A stretch of DNA of 59,287 bases from Phycisphaerales bacterium (GTDB lineage Bacteria; Planctomycetota; Phycisphaerae; Phycisphaerales; UBA1924), in the NCBI GenBank assembly GCA_020831775.1, contig JAFIFZ010000058.1, positions 1-59,287 on the forward strand, written 5' to 3'. A program made the translations under genes and the position numbers. Under the pieces are notes generated by a model. That model made no database searches. It saw nothing but the letters and a program-made list of their open reading frames with translations, and was not told the origin of the DNA. Position 1 is the stretch's first letter; every line of letters begins with the position of its first letter. Below, piece after piece: positions 55,458 through 59,287 of the stretch.

Positions 55458-56150
55458 CTAACGCATCCGCAGCGTTTCCTCTGCCGCGGCGCGGGCTTCT
55501 TGCGGGACGCCGTCGCGCCGGAGCATGGCTTTCACCAGCCCATGCAGCCTCCGTCGTCGGCCGCTCGTCCGTGGGTTTGCCAGCAAGCCTTCGAGGGCGC
55601 CCTCGACGCCGCTGAGCAGGCAGGCGCCGCTGCGGCAGCGCTCCAGCACGCCACCGATCACGAACAGCCCGGCCTCGAACTCCGCGTCCGTCGCGTCCTG
55701 CGGCATCGCGATCGCGTCGTAGCCGCTGTCCCAGATGTCGATCACGGCCTGCTCGATAGAGTCGGGCGTCCGCTCGCTCTCGCCTTCGGCCTCGCGCCGG
55801 AGGCAGACGGGGTCGAACAGGTCGGTGAAGACCGTCAGCGACGCGCGGACGCAGCGGTCGATGAGCTCGGGCGGCGCCTCGGCCTTCATGCCGATGAAGT
55901 ACTGCGAAGGCGTGCCGAAGATGTAGCGCACGCCGTCAGCGAGCTGGGCGTTGGTGAAGCGGGCGGCGAGGACGGCCGGGGACTCGAAGAGCCTGAGGAT
56001 GTGTCCGCCGATCGCGGGCGAGTAGCCCTCGAAACGGGCGAAGCGCTCGTCGGCGGCGTCGGGGCTCTGGCCATGGAAGTCGGCGAAGCCGCGGGTGAAG
56101 CAGTATTCGAGCCAGGCTTCGAAGGTGGGTGTTTCTTTGCGGGTGGTCAT
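55458..56150 (-). CDS. Unknown protein of the CFTRG family, paralogue B
   Basis: A 230-residue protein starting with ATG. Shared blocks with paralogue A are FEAWLEYCFTRGFADF, RLFESPAVLAARFTNAQLAD and RCVRASLTVFTDLFDPVC; RCRSGACLLSGVEGALEGLL corresponds to RCQTSACRISALYKLGNAIC of A. The C-terminal 40 residues have diverged. It ends 34 bases before paralogue A on the same strand, probably one operon. Function unknown. Confidence 0.72.
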   Translation of the reverse strand: MTTRKETPTFEAWLEYCFTRGFADFHGQSPDAADERFARFEGYSPAIGGHILRLFESPAVLAARFTNAQLADGVRYIFGTPSQYFIGMKAEAPPELIDRCVRASLTVFTDLFDPVCLRREAEGESERTPDSIEQAVIDIWDSGYDAIAMPQDATDAEFEAGLFVIGGVLERCRSGACLLSGVEGALEGLLANPRTSGRRRRLHGLVKAMLRRDGVPQEARAAAEETLRMR

Positions 56151-56177
56151 GCAAGGCGTTTCCCGACCGGGGCCGAT

Positions 56178-56510
56178 CTACGCGAGGGTGAGTGGCCTGC
56201 CCTGATAGGTTACCCCGAACCCGGAGATGGGTTCGAGCTCCGGCTGCGTAAGAAGATCGCTCAGGACCGAAGCGACTCGGTCATCCGAGAACGACTTGTG
56301 GTACCGGACCTCGATGCGGCCGGGCGAGAGCATCGCCGCGAGCGCGTCACCCTGGTAGTTGTCGCGGTAGCGGATGCCCGGCGCAGACTGGTCGCGGTGC
56401 TCCTTTCTGACGGAGAAGAGGATCGCGCCGGAGCCGTTGAAGACCATCTTCGCCGAGAAGTGGTCTTGTGTGACGAGTTCGAGGATGTTGTCGAGGTCGA
56501 AGATGCGCAT
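56178..56510 (-). CDS. Hypothetical protein downstream of orphan antitoxin, 110 aa
   Basis: The ATG at 56508-56510 is preferred to a TTG at 56528. The product (MRIFDLDNILELVTQDHFSA to FGVTYQGRPLTLA) has alternating strands and helices, no signal and no motif I can name. It begins 24 bases after the antitoxin stop, so it is probably co-transcribed and may be a third element of that module. Confidence 0.6.
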   Translation of the reverse strand: MRIFDLDNILELVTQDHFSAKMVFNGSGAILFSVRKEHRDQSAPGIRYRDNYQGDALAAMLSPGRIEVRYHKSFSDDRVASVLSDLLTQPELEPISGFGVTYQGRPLTLA

Positions 56511-56534
56511 ATGTGTGACGCGCAGCAAACGGGG

Positions 56535-56867
56535 TCATCCAGCCGCGAGCCCGGAGATCCGGTCGATCTCGATCTTTCTGCCATCGGGGAACTCGGCGGT
56601 CAGATGGAGTTCGCCGCCGAGCGCGTGCACATACTTGCGGAGCGTGCTGATGTACATGTCGGCCTGGTTCTCGATCTTCGACACGCTCCCCTGGGCGACA
56701 TCGAGCGAGCCTGCCAGCTCCGCCTGCGTCATGCCGATGGCCTTGCGGATCTCCGCGAGCGGCATCGCGGCCAGCGTCTCGCGGACGCGTGCGTCGACGC
56801 GGGCCTGAGCCTGCGGGCTCATCGAGCCCTTCAGCGTGCTCCACTTTTGGGTCTTGGGCTTAGCCAT
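56535..56867 (-). CDS. XRE-family antitoxin-type transcriptional regulator (HigA-like)
   Basis: A 110-residue protein with GAGGAG seven bases before its ATG. The start (KGSMSPQAQARVDARVRETL then AAMPLAEIRKAIG) and helix-turn-helix MTQAELAGSLDVAQGSVSKI followed by ENQADMYISTLRKYVHALGG and ELHLTAEFPDGRKIEI are the hallmarks of the antitoxin that pairs with RelE/HigB toxins ending GDKSGG..FYERMIPLAD. The ATG overlaps the 3' end of exactly such a toxin reading frame, but the toxin is reduced to its last 39 codons. The antitoxin is therefore an orphan here; autoregulatory DNA binding may remain. Confidence 0.88.
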   Translation of the reverse strand: MAKPKTQKWSTLKGSMSPQAQARVDARVRETLAAMPLAEIRKAIGMTQAELAGSLDVAQGSVSKIENQADMYISTLRKYVHALGGELHLTAEFPDGRKIEIDRISGLAAG

Positions 56868-56979
56868 TGTCGTTCTCCTCGCGAGCGAGCTCGTCGAGAT
56901 GCTCCTGGTACAACCGATCGGCCAGCGGGATCATCCGTTCGTAGAACCTGTTGCCCCCTGACTTGTCCCCGCGTCGGCA
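56860..56979 (-). pseudogene. RelE/HigB toxin, C-terminal 39 codons only
   Basis: The frame runs from just after an in-frame TAA to the TAA at 56860-56862. It reads CRRGDKSGGNRFYERMIPLA then DRLYQEHLDELAREENDNG. GDKxGxxxFYxxMIPxADxLYxEHL is the C-terminal signature of the RelE-type toxin whose antitoxin follows by overlap. The catalytic N-terminal two thirds are gone and replaced at about 56980-57000 by the broken third copy of the CFTRG family. A deletion joining two genes is the simplest reading. Confidence 0.75.
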
Positions 56980-57080
56980 TTAAGATTGGGGCTGGGGCAT
57001 AGGAAGCCATCGAGGCAGCGGGTGAAGCAGTCATGGAACCACTCGCCTAACGAGGGCCGCCATGGAGATCTACTTATCAC
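56931..57080 (-). pseudogene. Third CFTRG-family copy, truncated N-terminal fragment
   Basis: From a GTG at 57078-57080 the frame reads ISRSPWRPSLGEWFHDCFTR then CLDGFL, matching AWFKYCFTRGAEDF and AWLEYCFTRGFADF of the two intact paralogues. The homology ends near 57000 and the frame then runs through a short non-homologous joint and the toxin remnant in another frame, stopping after 49 codons. It is a gene remnant produced by the same deletion that removed the toxin. Confidence 0.65.
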
Positions 57081-57136
57081 AATGAAGGAATTTCCATACT
57101 GGTTTTATATCGCACAGACACCGCCAAGCCGCCCAC

Positions 57137-57937
57137 CTATACTTTCTCGGCTTCATGATAGAGCCGCCAGTGTTCGCCGGCCATACTTGCATGGGAATCT
57201 ACATCATCCGGCCCGAACGATCGCCTCCAACAGTAAACACTTTCGTGCAAACCCTGCAAGAAATCACGGAATCCAAGAGCTCTTTCAGTCCAGAGGCCAC
57301 CACTTTTTATAGCCGCATCCTTGCCAACGGGTACCATGTGAGTCACTTCATGTAGCGGCTCAAAGTGTTCACGGTAATAAAGCTCGATCGGATTATCCCC
57401 ATTCTCAATTCCCCACGTATTGTAGAATAGAGTTGGATCGTAACCTCCATCACGATCGTGCTTCGCGAGTTCACGGATCACGGTCATCATGTTCGGTGAC
57501 TTTCCCGGACAGGCATCAAGCTTGTAATCGTCAATAAACCTGTCAAACTCAGGGCGACACGATCCCTCTACTGGGGACGAAGAAATTGCGGCAAAACGTT
57601 TTGCCAAACGATCTCGGGACTTCTTCGCCTCTATTACGATCGCATAATCTCTTTCAGGCTTCTGTACAGACCAGAGCACCCGAAGCGAACTCTCCAACAG
57701 CGGCCGCACCGAAAAAGCGAGTGGATAGTACTTGCCCTCACTGGCAACTTGAATCGCTTCAGCCATCGCCGTGCGATAAACCTGATAGCAAATCCCTCGC
57801 AAGGCTGCCACGGTAACCGGATAATGCTTTGACGCGAACCAAGGCTCGCGCTCTGGCACCGTCTCGGGGAGTTCGCCAAACCCGGTACACACCGCATCCA
57901 ATTTCTGCTGAAAGATCCTTTGGTCTTCGGAGTTCAT
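57137..57937 (-). CDS. Hypothetical protein abutting hpd, 266 aa
   Basis: The ATG at 57935-57937 follows the hpd stop codon (TAG) without a base between, so re-initiation is likely. The 266-residue soluble helical protein contains SVRPLLESSLRVLWSVQKPE and AKKSRDRLAKRFAAI, reminiscent of the helical HEPN-like DUF5677 or AbiV types, but I cannot place it firmly. Its base composition is much lower in GC than hpd, so it was probably acquired and lodged behind hpd. The C-terminal part (LHEVTHMVPVGKDAAIKSGG) is unassigned. Confidence 0.68.
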   Translation of the reverse strand: MNSEDQRIFQQKLDAVCTGFGELPETVPEREPWFASKHYPVTVAALRGICYQVYRTAMAEAIQVASEGKYYPLAFSVRPLLESSLRVLWSVQKPERDYAIVIEAKKSRDRLAKRFAAISSSPVEGSCRPEFDRFIDDYKLDACPGKSPNMMTVIRELAKHDRDGGYDPTLFYNTWGIENGDNPIELYYREHFEPLHEVTHMVPVGKDAAIKSGGLWTERALGFRDFLQGLHESVYCWRRSFGPDDVDSHASMAGEHWRLYHEAEKV

Positions 57938-59119
57938 CTACAGGTTCCCGCGGCGGTCCTGTTCCTTCTCCAGCGCCTCGAAGAGGGCCTTGAAGTTGCC
58001 CTTGCCGAAGCTCTGGCTGCCGCGGCGGCAGATGATCTCGAAGAAGAGGGTCGGGCGGTCCTGCAGGGGCTTGGTGAAGAGCTGGAGGAGGTAGCCCTCG
58101 TCGTCGGCGTCGACGAGGACGCCGAGGTCGCGGATCTTCTCGTGGTCTTCCTTGACCTCCCAGCCCAAGGCGCTGACGCGGTCCCACACCTCGTCGTAGT
58201 AGGTGTCGGGGATCTGCAGGAAGTCGACGCCGCGCCCGCGGAGCTCGGCGACCGAGTGCAGTTCGTCGTCGGTTCTGAGGGCGAGGTGCTGCACGCCGGG
58301 GGTCATGTCGTGCCACTCGAGGTATTCGAGGATCTGGCTCTTCTTCTTGCCCTGGGCGGGCTCGTTGATGGGCATCTTGATGAGGTTGTTGCCCGAGGCC
58401 ATCACCTTGCTCATGAGGGCGGAGTGCTCGGTCGAGATGTCCTGGTCGTCGAAGTGCTTGAACATCTTGAACTCGAGGACATCCTCGTACCACTTCACCC
58501 AGTGGTTCATCTTGCCCTCTTCGACATTGCCGACGCAGTGGTCGACATACTTCAAGCCGCAGGGGTGCTTGGCGTTGTAGTCGTTGAGGGCGAAGGGGCC
58601 GAAGGAACGGAACTTCGGTGCGAACGCCTCGCCCTTCTTCAGGCGTTCCAGCGCGTAAGCGCCCTTGCGGCTGACGAACGAGTGGACGGCTCGCCCATAC
58701 GCCTTGATGCCGGCCATGGTGACGCTGCCGCTCTCGTCGGCGTAGGTCACCGGCTCGTACGCGGCCTCGCCACCGTTGGAGACGGCCCGCTCGAAGGCGG
58801 CCTCGGCGTCGAAGACGGTCATGGCGATGTCCTTGACGCCGTCGCCGAAACGCCGGACTTCCTCCTGCGCCGGGTGGTCGGCCGAGAGGCCGGTGGTCAG
58901 CAGCAGGCGGATGTTGCCCTGGGTGAGCAGGTACGAGGCCTCGTCGCGGCTGCCGGTGGTCAGGTCGGCGACCTGGTCGACCTTGAAGCCGAAGGTGTGG
59001 GCGTAGAAGTAGGCGGCCTGCTTGGCGTTGCCGACATAGAACCGGACATGGTCCACATCGATCAGGCTCAGCGGATCGGTCGCGGTCTCGCGGCTGGTGC
59101 TGGTCGAGGCGGTGGTCAT
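57938..59119 (-). CDS. hpd: 4-Hydroxyphenylpyruvate dioxygenase
   Basis: The ATG at 59117-59119 has GGAGAG eight bases upstream; a TTG two codons earlier is less likely. The 393-residue enzyme has two vicinal-oxygen-chelate domains. The Fe(II) ligands fall in GLKYVDHCVGNVEEG, TPGVQHLALRTDD and TLFFEIICRRGSQSFGKGNF. Residues NLIKMPINEPAQGKKKSQIL and the C-terminal gate helix FGKGNFKALFEALEKEQ are typical. It converts 4-hydroxyphenylpyruvate to homogentisate in tyrosine catabolism. No hmgA or fah gene is visible to the edge of the window. Confidence 0.96.
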   Translation of the reverse strand: MTTASTSTSRETATDPLSLIDVDHVRFYVGNAKQAAYFYAHTFGFKVDQVADLTTGSRDEASYLLTQGNIRLLLTTGLSADHPAQEEVRRFGDGVKDIAMTVFDAEAAFERAVSNGGEAAYEPVTYADESGSVTMAGIKAYGRAVHSFVSRKGAYALERLKKGEAFAPKFRSFGPFALNDYNAKHPCGLKYVDHCVGNVEEGKMNHWVKWYEDVLEFKMFKHFDDQDISTEHSALMSKVMASGNNLIKMPINEPAQGKKKSQILEYLEWHDMTPGVQHLALRTDDELHSVAELRGRGVDFLQIPDTYYDEVWDRVSALGWEVKEDHEKIRDLGVLVDADDEGYLLQLFTKPLQDRPTLFFEIICRRGSQSFGKGNFKALFEALEKEQDRRGNL

Positions 59120-59287
59120 GGTCAACTCTCCGTCGTCTTGGGCGGTGAAATGCGGGGTTGCAAACCCCGCGGGAGCCCAGGTCCCTTGCGTAGGAAATTG
59201 TAGGGGGAGGAGGGGGAGAAGTGGGGCGCGGGGTGTGGGGGGTGGGGCGCTGGGGGGCGCGGGGGGGGGGGGGGGGGGGGGGGGGGG
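59120..59287. other. hpd upstream region ending in a guanine homopolymer
   Basis: After the hpd start the plus strand becomes progressively G-rich (GGGGGAGGAGGGGGAGAAG, 59203-59221) and the last 29 bases (59259-59287) are all G. Poly-G tails are a known two-colour sequencing artefact at read and contig ends; a real G-quadruplex-like tract cannot be excluded. No gene is present. Confidence 0.6.

Noticed and set aside
55302-57002. 566-codon plus-strand frame across the paralogue and antitoxin genes
   Set aside because: It covers four minus-strand genes or remnants with mutually consistent homology; its own product is Arg/Ala/Val-rich without motifs.

Overview
The window looks like a high-GC chromosome segment from a planctomycete of the class Phycisphaerae. 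The clues are two secreted proteins ending in a GC-type dockerin (two EF-hand-like DxNxDGxxDADD repeats, then AAGC-stop), two proteins with a PEP-CTERM-like VPAP-hydrophobic-RRRR tail, a pseudopilin, an Asp-Leu-Gly variant Hanks-type kinase, and integrase tails of the planctomycetal kind. Names rest on motif recognition; no database search was possible. The right edge ends in an uninterrupted G run, so it is a contig end or artefact.

Layout. 1-4.5 kb: partial HAD hydrolase divergent from a GntR/UTRA regulator, then a secreted dockerin protein and a pseudopilin; two matching operator-like palindromes tie the regulator to itself and to the dockerin gene. 4.5-5.4 kb: an integration scar with a 3' tRNA fragment between two integrase tails. 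5.5-14.2 kb: Tat-exported metallophosphoesterase, a sensory operon (PAS hybrid kinase, 83-aa protein, chemoreceptor with a CxxCH sensor) and a LuxR-HTH/PAS regulator. 14.3-21.1 kb: Tat-signal arginine deiminase and a MacA-MacB-TolC type efflux operon. 21.3-25.4 kb: thiD and a large parallel beta-helix dockerin protein. 25.4-34 kb: PcrA/UvrD helicase, Ser/Thr kinase, infC (apparently starting at AUC), esterase-like hydrolase, TolB-like protein, RluA-family pseudouridine synthase. 34.1-36.3 kb: tandem duplicated SUMF1-domain surface proteins. 36.2-44.6 kb, minus strand: lemA, M48 protease, membrane protein, folE2, mrdA (PBP2), rodA, rsmG. 44.8-49.5 kb: membrane protein, truB, GT39/ArnT-like transferase, PAP2 phosphatase, tRNA-Ser(GGA). 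49.5-57.9 kb: accessory strip with low-GC patches: unknown genes, an RHS-like relic, DUF3185- and DUF3309-type small membrane proteins, a lipoprotein, a paralogous pair of unknown proteins with a third broken copy, and an antitoxin whose toxin is deleted. 57.9-59.1 kb: hpd.

How it works together. Housekeeping blocks (cell elongation, translation, pterin and thiamin synthesis, tyrosine catabolism) are conventional. The distinctive content is the secreted and surface proteins, the environmental sensing genes, and the eroded mobile or conflict-related DNA beside the two tRNA-derived sites.
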